Positions 1-11,058 are shown, counted from the first letter of the stretch. The stretch: 64,000 nucleotides of DNA from Haberlea rhodopensis (GCA_907163345.1 CAJQUN010001206.1:27683-91682); one strand, 5' to 3'. Numbers and translations: made by a program. The notes: generated from the sequence alone by a model not told the origin.

Positions 1-173
1 GGTGAGGATGCATCGACACATCGTTTGGTTCAATTTAGGTAATTGTAGCGCCGAGTGTGTTGACGTCGCTCAGACAGGGGATGCTTGGGCACACCACTTG
101 GCTCAATAGAACCTATAGCACCGAGTGTGTCGCCATCACCCCACATGTAGGATGGTTGGAGATATCACATGCC
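1..173. repeat. Diverged two-copy tandem repeat, origin unknown
   Basis: Two diverged copies of about 73 bp start near 7 and 80. Both begin gatgc and share the phrase ccgagtgtgt. There is no convincing reading frame. It abuts the start of an LTR at 174 and may be flanking DNA or part of an older element. Confidence 0.35.
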
Positions 174-1542
174 TGATGATACGTGTGATTTTTACACTTA
201 ATTTGCTATGTGATTAGGGGTGTTTTTGGAGTGATTCTTGGACAATATTACGTGTTTTGGTATATATTTGTATATTTCAGGAAACACATTGAGACAAGGA
301 TGAAATCGGAAATAGTTGAATTTCAAGAGTGGCGATTGATCGCCAGTTCTTAACGATTGATTGCCAGTTCTTAACAATCGATCGCCATATCGTGCCTATC
401 GATCGTGGTTGTGCAAATGTTGAAAATTAATTGGCAAAATGTTTTGGCGATCGATCACCAGTTCTCGCCGATCGATTGCCACCTCGAAAAATTCGAGATT
501 TTGTTTCCTTGTTGGGTATTTTGTGTCCAAAAGATGGTAAACTCTTCCACAATTACATAAGGATTGCTTTGGTCGAAATTAAGGGACTCTTGGCTCATAT
601 ACCCTACAACATCAGCCTCCACCACTCTCCATCACCCAATCTTCATCCATATATCACACCATTGAAGAAGAAGACACACCGGAAAAGACGGTACGACGGA
701 GCAACGCAATGAGTCAATGCCTAGTGTTATTTAGTATTTCTAAACTTAGTTCTACTTGTATTCTTAGATTCTCAATGTTTAATTTGTTTTAAAACATTAT
801 TTTACATTATTATTTGTTTATGATTGTTGGCTAGTTTTGTTGTCAAGACTTAGGGGATCCCATGTATTGTACCCATTATTTAAATTAAAGTTTTGATCAA
901 TTCTTACTATTCTAAGTGCATAATTTGATGTTGTTCATGCTTTTAAGGGATTGATCACACTTGAGTTATTATTTATTGCGATTATTGCAATACGATATAA
1001 TAAATTAGGCCGTGGGTTTAGATTGAGACTGACCAAGTAAAATCGAACACACGTGTGATAGCAATAGATTTACCAAAATCAAAGGCTAGTAGTTTTCATA
1101 AATCGACATACAATATTGAGTGTTAAATAAGTGCAGGAGCATTGCCTTGTTGCATCTTAGTATTTGACATGTTATAACTGGACCAAAGTATAACAAGTGC
1201 ATTAGGAAAACTCGTCACCTTAGAATTGTTGAATTTAATTCTTAACTAATAGGCGAAATATGGGGGATTACATGGGTGAACCGAAATCTTGATAATTATC
1301 TCTACTGATGTATTCTCTTTACAACTCGTTGGGTTGAATATTGAGTCTTTAGTTAATATTAGTTTAATAATCATCACTAATTATGGTAGGCTAAATATTA
1401 AACTAGTTGAGTTTGGTACTTATTTTCCAGTCCCCGTGGGTTTTACAACATTTTCTTAAAATCTACTATACTAAAACTTGACACCGTGCACTTGTGGTAT
1501 AATCGCTACACTGGAATTTTCTGTTTAAATAAATAGCGATCA
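174..1542 (+). repeat. LTR of a tRNA-Asp-primed gypsy element (LTR-A)
   Basis: It begins TGATGATACG, ends AGCGATCA, and is followed at once by a tRNA-Asp primer site. The first 150 bases resemble the start of the LTRs of the two gag-only elements in this window, sharing a ggtatatattt block. A palindrome array (GGCGATCGATCGCC and variants) lies at 330-480, and a possible TATA (catatatcac) near 649. The region up to 1542 is AT-rich and non-coding. The partner LTR is not in the window, so it is a 5' LTR of a truncated element. Confidence 0.7.
330..480. repeat. Palindrome array in LTR-A
   Basis: Five or six units of GGCGATCGATCGCC type, some with one or two changes (for example ggcgattgatcgcc), are separated by 12-60 bp. 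This is the same kind of array found in the other LTRs here. Confidence 0.8.
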
Positions 1543-1548
1543 AGTTTT

Positions 1549-1566
1549 TGGCGCCGTTGGCGGGGG
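1549..1566 (+). other. Primer-binding site, tRNA-Asp type
   Basis: TGGCGCCGTTGGCGGGGG lies six bases after the LTR end. It matches the 3' end of plant tRNA-Asp except for one base (GG instead of GC in the middle). The same site, without that change, occurs in both gag-only elements. Confidence 0.75.
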
Positions 1567-1712
1567 CTAGTTTAAGTAATATCAAACAAGATTAGTTGAC
1601 TGTAGTTTAGTCATTTGTTTTTTTTTATTCTCGATTTTTTCTGTTTGTTTTGTTCTACTCTACTACTGTTTTTTTTTTTGGTGGATCTTTGCATGTTGTT
1701 ATCTCTTGGTGC

Positions 1713-1787
1713 ATGCTAAGGAGTAGCAAACCTACACTTGAGTTTTTTGACCCCGAGATCAAACGCATTTCTTTCCTTCCTACATAG
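1713..1787 (+). pseudogene. Gag N-terminal scrap of the LTR-A element
   Basis: An ATG opens a 24-codon frame starting MLRSSKPTLEFFDPEIKR and ending at a TAG. The position, about 150 bp after the primer site, and the FDPEI phrase fit the N-terminus of gag in Tat/Athila-like elements. From about 1762 onward the DNA instead resembles part of the LTR at 12225-13302 (in opposite orientation), so the gag is truncated by a rearrangement. The assignment rests on a short match. Confidence 0.45.
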
Positions 1788-2245
1788 ACTCTAACCTACC
1801 CCATCAGCCACCACACCTCTTGTAACTCGAAATTAGTCTCTTTTCGAGAGAATTGAGACCTTAGAACAGATTTTGGAATTTTTAGAATAATTTTCTTTCA
1901 ATTTTTGTGAAAGATGCTCGAAGAACGAAGACGGAAACACAAATTTCTTGTAGTTTATACTCTTGTTTCTTTTCTTCAAATTGATCCAAAACATCCATAT
2001 TTATAGTGTAGAAGGCTCCTACTAGCCATTGCTATAAATAAGGCTTGAATCACTCCAAGATCGCCTCGGACATCGCCTCGGGTGATCACCATTGCCGCGA
2101 TCCAACGGTAACAAAATTGATCAGATCGACTCAAGCGATGAGCTGATCGCCTCAGGCGATCATCTCCAAAAAATAGTGATGTAGCCTTCAATGATCATAA
2201 ACTTTCATCGCCTCAAACAAACTCTCCATCGCCTCATACGAACTG
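1765..2245. repeat. Degenerate LTR debris with a cgcctc palindrome cluster
   Basis: 1765-1960 resembles, in plus orientation, the transcribed part of the minus LTR at 12225-13302 (shared ctttccttcc, ataattt-ctctcaattt and cgaag blocks). 2065-2240 holds repeated tcgcctc motifs, including the 17-bp palindrome GATCGCCTCAGGCGATC at 2145-2161. A TATA-like string occurs on the minus strand at about 1998-2010. There is no coding content. The exact boundaries are uncertain. Confidence 0.45.
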
Positions 2246-3477
2246 CTTGTTTCCCAATTGCATTTTAAACGCCCCCTTTTTGGTTGTCCCTGTATAATAA
2301 GTCATGAGTATAATCAATGGATTATTCAATGGTTTTACAAATGTCATGACATATCACCAATTACCAATCCCTAGTCTGTTATAACAGTGTATTTTAATGC
2401 ACCTCGCATGTCATGACAGCGGCACCAATACCTCTTGCTTCGACATATTAGCGGCATTGAATAACCTCGCTCAAATGCGACATCCGGCAATACCCTCGCT
2501 TCAACATTTGGCGGCAAATATTCATTCCTCGCAATAATATGACAGCGGCAAGTATTCTATCATCGCTTCAAGTGACAGCAGCAAAGCATTAAAATCATCA
2601 CTCTAATATAACCATGACTCATGGGATGTGCACCAAACAATCAACATACACATATGCAATCATAATGCATAGATCAACATGTATTTGCATCTACAATGCA
2701 CAATTCAATACTCACTTGCATCCACAATGCATATCCCAATGCGTATATAAATTACATGTTACCGTTGGGTGCCCGTACGTCTTCTACGTACCTTTCAAAA
2801 AGTAGGATATGGTAGGACTTTACTTCCTTGGCTGTGTTGCCACCTGGGATGGTTCTACACAATCACACAAACCAATATTAAAAGCCAATTCATAGTCCCA
2901 TAACCAAAAATCTCATCAAATTACAAAATTCCATATTTTCAAAATTTCAAGCCTCTCGATCGATCGGCACTTCGAGCTCGATCGATTGGGAGATGGTAGG
3001 TTTTGGTTTGGGTCGCTCGATCGATCGAGCTGATCTCACCGATCGATCGAGCGGAGCATTATCTACCCAAAAATTCCTCTGCCATGCGCGATCGATTGGA
3101 GGGAGCTTCTCGATCGATCGAGCTGCTCTGTAACGCGAGAAACGGCCATTTTGGAGCATATACCCAAGGCTACCATAAACCACACCAAAAACCATTATAC
3201 TCCAACAAATTAACATGTAAAATACTCCATTACACTACCATGAAATTACACAATAACAAATTCCATCAAGAATACTACCATACATGCCATTTCTACGCAA
3301 CACATTATTAAAACTCAACCAACAATTCAACCAAAAAAAAATATGGTTCCTCACCCTCTTTTGCTCCAACTTTTGCAAGAGTTCTAGCAATGAAATCAAC
3401 ACAAATAAATTAACACCATAATCCTCACATAACATAATTAGTATTCAATTGCACATAATCATTTCGGGGACATCACA
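2245..3477 (-). repeat. Partial 3' LTR of Tekay composite B (left half)
   Basis: Read on the minus strand it begins TGTGATGTCCCCGAAATG at 3477 and runs to about 2245, where homology to the LTR at 19186-21255 stops. It therefore lacks its last few hundred bases. It carries a GATCGATC array (2954-3122), the GTACGT dyad (2773-2793) and a cluster of agcgg/cgct sub-repeats (2400-2590). The polypurine tract lies just outside, near 3478-3500. Confidence 0.75.
2954..3122. repeat. CGATCGATCG palindrome array in B 3' LTR
   Basis: Six to seven copies of CGATCGATCG or one-base variants at irregular 15-60 bp spacing. The short open frames across it on both strands (rich in DRS/SIE) are by-products of the motif. 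Confidence 0.85.
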
Positions 3478-3522
3478 AGACTCTTCTACTTATAAGATTT
3501 CGTCCTCCAAATCATCATGTAC

Positions 3523-5105
3523 TTACCAAACGTAACAAAACATAAACCACATACCAGAAAATAGTTCCGGATAGTGCTGCATCATATGTTGCTCTGTATC
3601 CCACGTGGCTTCCTCGACACCCCAGCGATCCATCATATGTATCACCTTTTTCCGAAGTCTACGGTCTGCTCGATCCAAAATCCTAACAGGCCGCTCCACA
3701 TAAGATACATCGGACTCTAACTGAACCTCAGAAGGCTGTAAAACATGTGACGGATCCGGCTCATACTTCCGTAACATAGACACGTGGAACACACCATGGA
3801 TACCAGACAAAGAAGGTGGCAAGGCCAGTCGGTAATCTAAGGTGCCAATGCGCTGCAAGATCTCATACGGCCCAACATATCTCGGAGATAATTTCCCGCG
3901 CATCCCAAATCGTACAACACGTCTGAAAGGTGAGATTTTCAAAAAGACCTTATCTCCCAACTGAAACTCTAACGGTCCCCGCCGTTTATTAGAATAAGCT
4001 GCCTGTCTATCTTGGGCTGCTTTCATTTTCTGCCTTATCACCTTTATCTTCTCCTCCATTTCTTGAACCAAATCTGGTCCTCCGACCGATTTACGGTCCA
4101 AGTCGTCCCAACATAGGGGTGATCTGCATCGTCTGCCATAAAAGGGCCTCAAAAGGAGCCATCTGAATACTTGCCTGGTAGCTATTGTTATACGAGAACT
4201 CTACCAAGGCCACTGAATCCTGCCATGAAGTATTAAACTCCAATGCACATGCCCTCAACAAGTCCTCGAGCGTTTGGATAGTACTCGGTCTGACCATCCT
4301 TTTGGGGATGGTATGCAGTGCTCAATCTTACCTCAGTTCCCAAAGCTGATTGAAGACCCTCCCAAAAATGAGATGTGAATCGCGGATCTCGATCAGATAC
4401 TATGGAAATAGGGATCCCGTGCAATCTTATCACATCTCGAACATATAACTGGGCCATCCTTAAATAGGTGAAGGGCATACTATAGGGAATGAAGTGAGCC
4501 ACTTTGGTCAGTCTGTCTACAATCACCCAAATGGCATCAAAACCCGAAGCAGTCCTCGGCAAGTGGGTCACAAAGTCCATGGATATGTGATCTCACTTCC
4601 ACTTCGATATCTCTAAGCTTTTCAATTCACCACCAGGTCTCTGTCTCTCAGCCTTAACCTGCTGACAGATTAAACATCTCTTGACAAAAGTGACGACATC
4701 CCACTTCATCCGTTTCCACCAGAATTGATCACAAAGATCCTTATACATTTTCCTCCCTCCGGGGTGGATACTAAGCCTGCTGCTATGAGCCCGCTGTATG
4801 ATTCCTTGATGCAACTCCGGCGTATTCGGAACCACCCAACGGTTACCGAGCCTCAAGGAACCGTCTTCAGCCATCCTAAACTTCGATGATTGCCCAAGAC
4901 GTATTAAAGATAACCATCTCTGTATCTCCTCGTCTGATCTTTGGGCTCTCCTGATACTCTCATAAATCTCTGGCTCAGGTAATAAGGTCGATACACGTAC
5001 CGGCGATGCATCCACATCATAATCATAGCCCAGATAATAGTAGGAGGTCATCATGGCTGACAACTGCATGACATCCTCAACAGTACACCTCACTTTTCGG
5101 CTCAA
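3523..5105 (-). pseudogene. Integrase with chromodomain-like tail (Tekay/Del chromovirus), frameshifted
   Basis: Reading down the minus strand: the HHCC zinc region (HPGGRKMYKDL then CLICQQ) at about 4800-4630; the catalytic core with MDFVTHLPR, the second Asp in VSDRDPRF and the Glu in DGQTE at 4580-4310; then a frame change near 4290 into the rest of the core. A further change near 4130 leads to the C-terminal domain, with a GDKVFLKISPF motif and a closing chromodomain-like segment (PVRILDR to TWDTEQHMMQHYPELF). Integrase would insert the cDNA, and the chromodomain is thought to steer insertion to chromatin. It is split over at least three frames, so it is a pseudogene. Confidence 0.9.
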
Positions 5106-5116
5106 GGCGTCTGCTG

Positions 5117-5494
5117 TCAGGTTAGCTTTCCCAGGTACTCAATCTCACAATCATAATCCTCGAGTAAGTCCATCCATTTCCTCTGTCTCATGTTCAGCTC
5201 TGCCTGAGTAAAGAGAAACTTTAGGCTCTTGTGATCTGTATAGATGGTAAATGAAGTACCATACAAGTAGTGCCGCCAAATCTTCAGGGCAAATACAATA
5301 GCAGCCATCTCCAAATCATGAACTGGATACCTAGTTTCATGTGGCTTTAACTGTCTCGATGCATAAGCTACCACATGCTTGTCTTGCATCAGCACACATC
5401 CTAAGCCCTGAAGTGACGCATCAGTGTAAAGAACGAATCTCTTATTCTCCGTAGGAATCACCAACACTGGTGTTGATGTCAATCTGTGCTTCAA
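5117..5494 (-). pseudogene. RNase H domain of Tekay composite B
   Basis: This frame encodes the LYTDASLQGLGCVL motif with the first catalytic Asp, then HDLEMAAIVFALKIW with the Glu and IYTDHKSLKFLF with the next Asp. It breaks at EIEYLGKLT, where relatives continue with HPGKAN and an ADALSRK motif, so a frameshift lies near 5135. In the pol polyprotein it sits between RT and integrase, the expected Ty3/gypsy order. Confidence 0.9.
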
Positions 5495-5497
5495 CTC

Positions 5498-6303
5498 CTA
5501 GAAACTCTGTTCACAGGCCTCAGACCAATAAAAAGGCACTCCCTTTTGAGTCAACCGCGTCAGTGGCTTGGCAATCTTTGAGAATCCTTCGACAAAACGA
5601 CGGTAATACCCGGCCAAACCAAGAAAGCTCCGAATCTCGGGCACTGAAGTAGGCGTAGACCATTCCATCACCGCCTCTACCTTCCTGGGATCTACTGATA
5701 TTCCATCCTTAGAAATGACATGACCGAGAAATACCACACTGCTCAACCAGAATTCACATTTGCCGAGCTTAGCAAACAACTAATTATCCCTGAGGATCTA
5801 GAGCACCGTCCGCAAATGACTCACGTGTTCCTCCTCGCTCCGAGAATAGATAAGTATGTCGTCAATGAATACAATGACGAACTGGTCAAGATATTGCTGG
5901 AACACCCGATTGATCAGACCCATAAGACAGCCGGGGCGTTCGTCACACCGTACGGCATAACCAAGAACTCGTAATGCCCATACCGAGTCTGGAATGCTGT
6001 CTTCTGCACATCTTCTTCTCTAACCCGAATCTCATGATAACCAGACCTCAAGTCGATCATATAATAGAGTCTCGTGCCCTGCAACTGATCAAACAGATCA
6101 TCAATCCTTGGAAGAGGGTACTTATTTTTAACTGTCGCCTTATTCAATTGTCAGTAGTCGATGCACAACCGCATTGAACCGTCCTTCTTCTTGACAAACA
6201 GGACCGGTGCACCCCAAGGCGATACACTCGGACGTATGTATCCCTTATCAAGGAGTTCCTGTAATTGCACCTTTAGTTCCCTCAGTTCCGCCGGCGCCAT
6301 TCT
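5498..6303 (-). pseudogene. Reverse transcriptase of composite B, left part
   Basis: Frames at 6310-6151, 6147-5914 and 5779-5498 cover the RT from MAPAELRELKVQLQELL through RLCIDY, the LRSGYHEIR motif and the MPYGVTNAPAV motif to the thumb/connection (FLGLAGYYRRFVEGF). The segment that should carry the catalytic FIDD lies between 5914 and 5779 and is open only in another frame, so frameshifts flank it. A stop follows RLCIDY. The 5' end breaks at about 6303, where an inverted foreign fragment begins. Confidence 0.85.
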
Positions 6304-8461
6304 AGAAACATGACCAGTTACATGGCAAAGGTTCCGAAGTACCTTTCTAAAGCAGTACTTCCCAACTGCGGTCCAGAACCAGAAGCTGCGAGAGTTTGAA
6401 AACCTGACACAGACTCCAGACATGACAGTGGTAGATTATACCGTGAAGTTCAACTCGCTGGGGACATACGCGCCGAGCATAATGGCAGACGAGTCTCTTA
6501 AACTGCATCGCTTCAGGATCGGACTGAACAGTCGAATCCAATCCGCCCTTGCAATTTTCGAAACCGCAAATTTTGGAGAAATAATGGGAGCAGCCATCAG
6601 GGCTGAAGCAGACATTAAGCGTCGCGAGGAAGAGTTTAAACGCAAGCGACCCCCCACCAATCAGCATACCTCTAGTAATCAAAACTTCAAGAGGCCTAGT
6701 CCGTCCAGCAACCAGCAAAGGGGACCCATAGTAGGCCCAACTCAACAGAGGTACCCTAAGTGTTCGAACTGTGGATTCAACAATCTAGGGGAATGTCTCA
6801 GAGGAAAAGGTGCATGTTTCCAATGTGGGAAGACAGGCCACCGAATTGCTGAGTGTCCCGAACCTGATATGAGGGGGACGACTGTAAGGAATAACGGCCC
6901 TCCTAGTAAACCAAATGGGACTAAGCCGAACGCCAGAGTGTTTGCTATAACGCGAGATGAGGCCAAGGACGCAAACGACGTTGTGGCAGGTACCATTTAT
7001 TTAAACGAATTACCTGCGTATACATTGTTTGATTGTGGTGCCACGCACTCGTTTATATCTAAGAGGTTTACTAAGAAACTAGCCCTTAAGCCTGAACTGC
7101 TTAGTGAACCATATAACGTAGCAACAGCCAATAAGACCCTTATAGCACATAGCATACATCGAGATTGTAATCTTAGTATTAATGAAATCAAGTTTAATGC
7201 TGAGCTAATTCAACTCAAAATGGTGGATTTTGATGTTATATTGGGAATGGATTGGCTATCCAAACATCATGGAGTAGTAGACTGCCGTAACAAGAATGTT
7301 AAACTACGGACTCCAGACGAGAAAGAGATCGTATACCACGGCAAAACTAAGGAACGAAAATTCCTTCTGTCAGCAGCACAAACGTGGAAAGCTGTGAAGA
7401 ACGGTGAAGAAGTTTACCTAGCTACAATAAGCGAGGTTAAAGAGGAAGATGAACCCAGGATAGAAGACATACCTGTTGTACAAGAATTTCCGGATGTCTT
7501 TCCTGAAGAGCTGCCCGGTTCTGTTCCAAACCGAGAATTGGAATTTGATATTAATTTGGTGCCAGGCGCTACACCAATTTCTAAGGCACCATACCGAATG
7601 GCTCCAGCCAAATTGAAGGAACTTAAGGAACAACTGCATGAGTTATTGGACAAGAAACAAATCAGACCAAGTGTATCCCCATGGGGAGCTCCAGTGTTGT
7701 TTGTAAAGAAGAAAGACGGGAGCATGAGATTGTGCATCGACTACAGAGAGCTGAATAAGATCACAATCAAGAACAAGTACCCTCTTCCAAGGATAGATGA
7801 CCTGTTCGATCAACTCAAAGGCGCTAAAGTATTTTCAAAGCTCGATTTAAGGACAGGCTATCACCAACTAAAGACTAAAGCAGAAGACGTGCCGAAAACC
7901 GCATTTAGAACACAGTATGGGCATTACGAGTTCACGGTGATGCCATTTGGCTTAACAAACGCGCCAGCCGTATTCATGGATTTAATGAATCGTGTATTCA
8001 AGCCATTCCTGGATGACTTTGTAGTAGTGTTCATCGACGACATACTCATTTACTCGTCGAGCAATGAGGAACACGAACAACATCTTCCCCTCACTCTACA
8101 GACATTGAGAGAGAAGGAGCTCTACGCCAAGTTTAATAAATGTGAATTTTGGCTAGAAAGCGTATCTTTCTTAGGACACATCATATCAAAAGAAGGCGTA
8201 TCAGTGGACCCTAAAAAGGTAGAGGTAGTTTTGGATTGGCATAGGCCAACGACAGTGACCGAAATCCGAAGCTTCTTGGGACTAGCTGGTTACTACCGGA
8301 AGTTTGTCGAAGGATTTTCGTCAATAGCAGTACCTCTTACAAAGCTCACACAAAAGAACGCAAAGTTCATATGGAGTGAAGAATGTGAGAAGAGCTTTGA
8401 GACTTTAAAGGAAAAACTCTCATCTGCACCTGTACTGGTATTACCAACGGAAGACATGAGT
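6304..8461 (+). pseudogene. Inverted gag-protease-RT fragment of another gypsy element (X)
   Basis: An unbroken frame encodes, from the ATG at 6422, the end of the gag core (residues 1-75), a zinc region (CSNC at 114-117, then CFQCGKTGHRIAEC at 132-145), a protease with DCGATHSF at 204-211 and a full RT with LDLRTGYHQ, MPFGLTNAP and FIDD at 537-540. It stops where RNase H would begin. The gag frame is recognisable upstream to about 6317 (WQRFRSTFLKQYFP), so the ATG is not the real start. The frame runs on to 8536 only because it enters opposite-strand RT. The sequence is clearly distinct from its host element. It lacks RNase H, integrase and LTRs, so it is a captured fragment. Confidence 0.85.
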
Positions 8462-8824
8462 TTCACAGGGCGATACACTAGGGCGTATGTAACCCTTATC
8501 AATGAGCTCTTGCAATCGAACCTTCAACTCCCTTAACTTCGCTGGTATCATCCTATACGGGGCAAGAGAAATGGCAGACGTCCCCGGTAGTAACTCAATC
8601 CCAAACTCGACCTCTCTCGTCGGTGGAAATCCGGGAATCTCTTCTAGAAAGACATCAAGAAACTCCGCCACTACGGGCACATCCACAACCTTTAATTCTT
8701 CCCTCTTTTCAGTAATAACAGCATAGATGAAATATCTTGTATGGCCCCGTTCCAACAACTGTGCCATCTTGACAGGAGATATCAACGGGATCTTTGACGG
8801 GAACCATCCCCATAGAATGTCCAC
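8462..8824 (-). pseudogene. Protease-RT linker and RT start of composite B, right part
   Basis: The minus frame carries the stretch after protease (KMAQLLERGHTRYFIYAV), the acidic linker with EIPGFPPTREVEFGIELLPGTSAIS and the first RT residues up to GYIRPSVSP. It then runs into the inverted fragment. The last 30 or so residues repeat, with many differences, the start of the RT at 6220-6303, so the two halves overlap instead of joining end to end. A frame change near 8820 separates it from the protease. Confidence 0.8.
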
Positions 8825-9129
8825 TGGACTCCCATATCAGACCTGAACCGGACAATCCTCTGCCTGCAGTTCACAACTGCCTGATACCTGTTCAGAACAT
8901 CAATGCCCACAATGCAGTCAAAGTTTGACATTCCCAGAACAATCAAATCTGACCTTAGCTCGTTACCCTCAAAATAAATGAGGCCGTCATAGACAATCCT
9001 ATCATAAATCAAACTTCTCCCAGCGGGTGTCGAGACTACAAGAGGCGTGGGCGACGGAGAAGTGCATATGTGGTGCCTTTCCACAAAAATTGTCGACACA
9101 AAAGAGTGTGACGCACCTGTGTCTATCAA
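8782..9129 (-). pseudogene. Aspartic protease of composite B, right part
   Basis: It begins IDTGASHSFVS, the retropepsin active-site motif, and continues through YDGLIYF, LIVLGMSNFDCIVGIDVL and VVNCRQRIVRF, as in other Tekay proteases of this window. The frame is interrupted both upstream (no clean join to gag) and downstream at about 8790. Its normal job is to cut the gag-pol polyprotein. Confidence 0.85.
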
Positions 9130-9255
9130 TATAAAAGCAGGGTGCGTAAATAAAAGACACGTACCCGCTATTACTTCCTACGGAGCCGCTGTAGCCTGCT
9201 CCCTTGTCAATGCATAAACTTTCCCCTGAGGTGGCCCCGTAGGCTGACCTCCATA

Positions 9256-10263
9256 CTACCTCGGTACAAACGGTGGCCTGTGCTGCACTGCTCTGTCGGC
9301 AGGCCTCCCCGCAGAGTTCTGTTGTCCCTCCTGATTGGGACATTGCATAGCAAAGTGGCCTTTATTGCCACATACGTAACAACCTACACAATCTTTCGTC
9401 GAATGTGGTTGCCCACAAAGAGAGCACTGAACCTTCCCAAATCTGCCTCCCTGAGACTGTCCTCTTCCTGACGGGGCGTCATTCCTACGGTTTCCTTTCA
9501 AACGATTCTCGGGCCTCTTACCACTGAACCTCGAAGCTGATGTGATCCCCCTTGGCTTGAACTGGTCACCCCTCGGCTTCAAATTATCAGAAGTAGATTT
9601 CTGAGGGGGTGCTAGAGGTGCACCAACTCCCAGTTCGGCTAGCTCAGCCCGTGAAAGGGCGTCATCAAAGCAAGCAGGGCCATAAGTAACCACCCTGTCA
9701 TACAGTTCCGACCTCAAACCTTTCATGAAATGTCTCATCTTTGCCTGGGTATTCGCAGCAACATGGGGCACATATCGGAGTAAAGAACAATAATGAAGAG
9801 CATAGTCCGATACCGGCATGGTGCCTTGCTTTAAGTTGGTAAACTCATCCTCCTTAGCCTGTCGTGCAGCAGCTGAAAAGTAGCGGGTCAGAAACCGAGT
9901 TCTGAACAGCTTCCAATTTATTTCCTGTTCCTGAGCCTCTTGCTCTACCACTGTGGTCTTCCACCACATCAATGCCTTCTTGGCCAGTTGGAATTCCGCT
10001 AACCTTATCCATGCTGACTTCGCACATGGAGCTGCCACAAATATCTGTTCCATCCTTTCTAACCACTCCTCGGCCAGTTCCCCTGTTTCAGTTCCTTCGA
10101 ACATCGGGGGTCGGTATGCCAGAAACTGAGCCAAACTTAGCTCCCCAGGTAGTAACTGTTGCTCAGAGGGTTCTTCGCCCAAGGCTGGCGGTGGTAGGGG
10201 ATTTGTACGCCCAGCACTTACATTAACACTAATTGCATCACCAACTTCCACATTTGCTGCCAT
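9256..10263 (-). CDS. Gag polyprotein (capsid-nucleocapsid) of a Tekay element
   Basis: The open frame begins at MAANVEVGDAIS; four extra upstream codons are less likely because relatives share the MAAN start after a gttgcag string. It carries a proline-rich start (PLPPPALGEEP), the gag core with EEWLERMEQIF, WWKTT and FLTRYFSAAARQ, a basic linker and two zinc knuckles, CSLCGQPHSTKDC and CYVCGNKGHFAMQC, in the last 55 residues. It would form the particle and bind RNA. It closes with a stop before protease. This is the least damaged gag in the window, though the element as a whole is dead. Confidence 0.85.
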   Translation of the reverse strand: MAANVEVGDAISVNVSAGRTNPLPPPALGEEPSEQQLLPGELSLAQFLAYRPPMFEGTETGELAEEWLERMEQIFVAAPCAKSAWIRLAEFQLAKKALMWWKTTVVEQEAQEQEINWKLFRTRFLTRYFSAAARQAKEDEFTNLKQGTMPVSDYALHYCSLLRYVPHVAANTQAKMRHFMKGLRSELYDRVVTYGPACFDDALSRAELAELGVGAPLAPPQKSTSDNLKPRGDQFKPRGITSASRFSGKRPENRLKGNRRNDAPSGRGQSQGGRFGKVQCSLCGQPHSTKDCVGCYVCGNKGHFAMQCPNQEGQQNSAGRPADRAVQHRPPFVPR

Positions 10264-10469
10264 GCAGCAACACAAGGGTTAACAACCATACCCAAAAGAA
10301 GTTCATATAATACATCGTTAGAAAACCATAACATGTTAGTATAATAGTCATATACTTCATATGCAACATATGCACAAAACATGGTTAAAAGGGGCACCTA
10401 GCCAACCTATTGCTAAGGCTACCCTTCACTCCTTCCCGGGTTCTCTAACCACTGCTCTGATACAACTAA
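10264..10469 (-). other. Leader and initiator-Met primer site of composite B
   Basis: Non-coding leader between gag and the 5' LTR. The primer site at 10449-10469 reads, on the minus strand, TTAGTTGTATCAGAGCAGTG, the plant tRNA-iMet type with one change. Confidence 0.75.
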
Positions 10470-11058
10470 TGTAGGGTCTTCCTACCTTAACATCATTATA
10501 ATAATGTATTATGGACTAAACATGCATTAATAACATCTTAGGGTTCCGGTTGTAGCCTTGAGCTAATAGGATTACAGGCCAAAAATAAAATTACAAAAGC
10601 TAATTAATTACATTCTCGATAATGAATGTTAAAGCTATAGATTTACACTACTCCTAGAGTAGAGACTATCCAAAAATCATGTAACCTAAATTCTTTCATG
10701 CTCCTCGTAGCTCACTGCCTCAACCCGACCCTTAGCCCTTCAGTCCAAAAGTGTACCTACAGGAACAACCCATCATGAGCATGTGCATCATTACTTAACA
10801 TCATAAGATAATGGCATGTAATTAAATGCATGAGATAATCGTTAATGTATACTTCCTGGTTAATCGCATTAACCCACTTTTGTTGTCCCTGTTTCATATT
10901 CATGCATGAAATCATTAGTTCTTGACATAAATGATTAAAACCGTATTTCACTTATATTCCCATAATCAACAATGTTAATTAGAAATGTGACTGTTCTGGT
11001 CCTGTTATGTCAGCGACACAATTGGACCCCTCGCTTGACATATAGCGGTATTGTGATA
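10470..11058 (-). repeat. Partial 5' LTR of composite B (right half)
   Basis: Read on the minus strand it ends ...AAGACCCTACA next to the primer site and resembles the end of the element E LTR. It includes the hairpin ctactc-cta-gagtag at 10648-10662 and the acceptor-like ttcctgtag-gtac block near 10750. Only about 590 bp remain. The GATCGATC part of the LTR is missing, cut by the plus-oriented LTR that begins near 11059. Confidence 0.65.

Noticed and set aside
6422..8536. 704-codon frame as a host gene
   Set aside because: Its content is gag knuckles, retropepsin and RT of a gypsy element, and its last 25 residues come from reading through the opposite-strand RT of another element.
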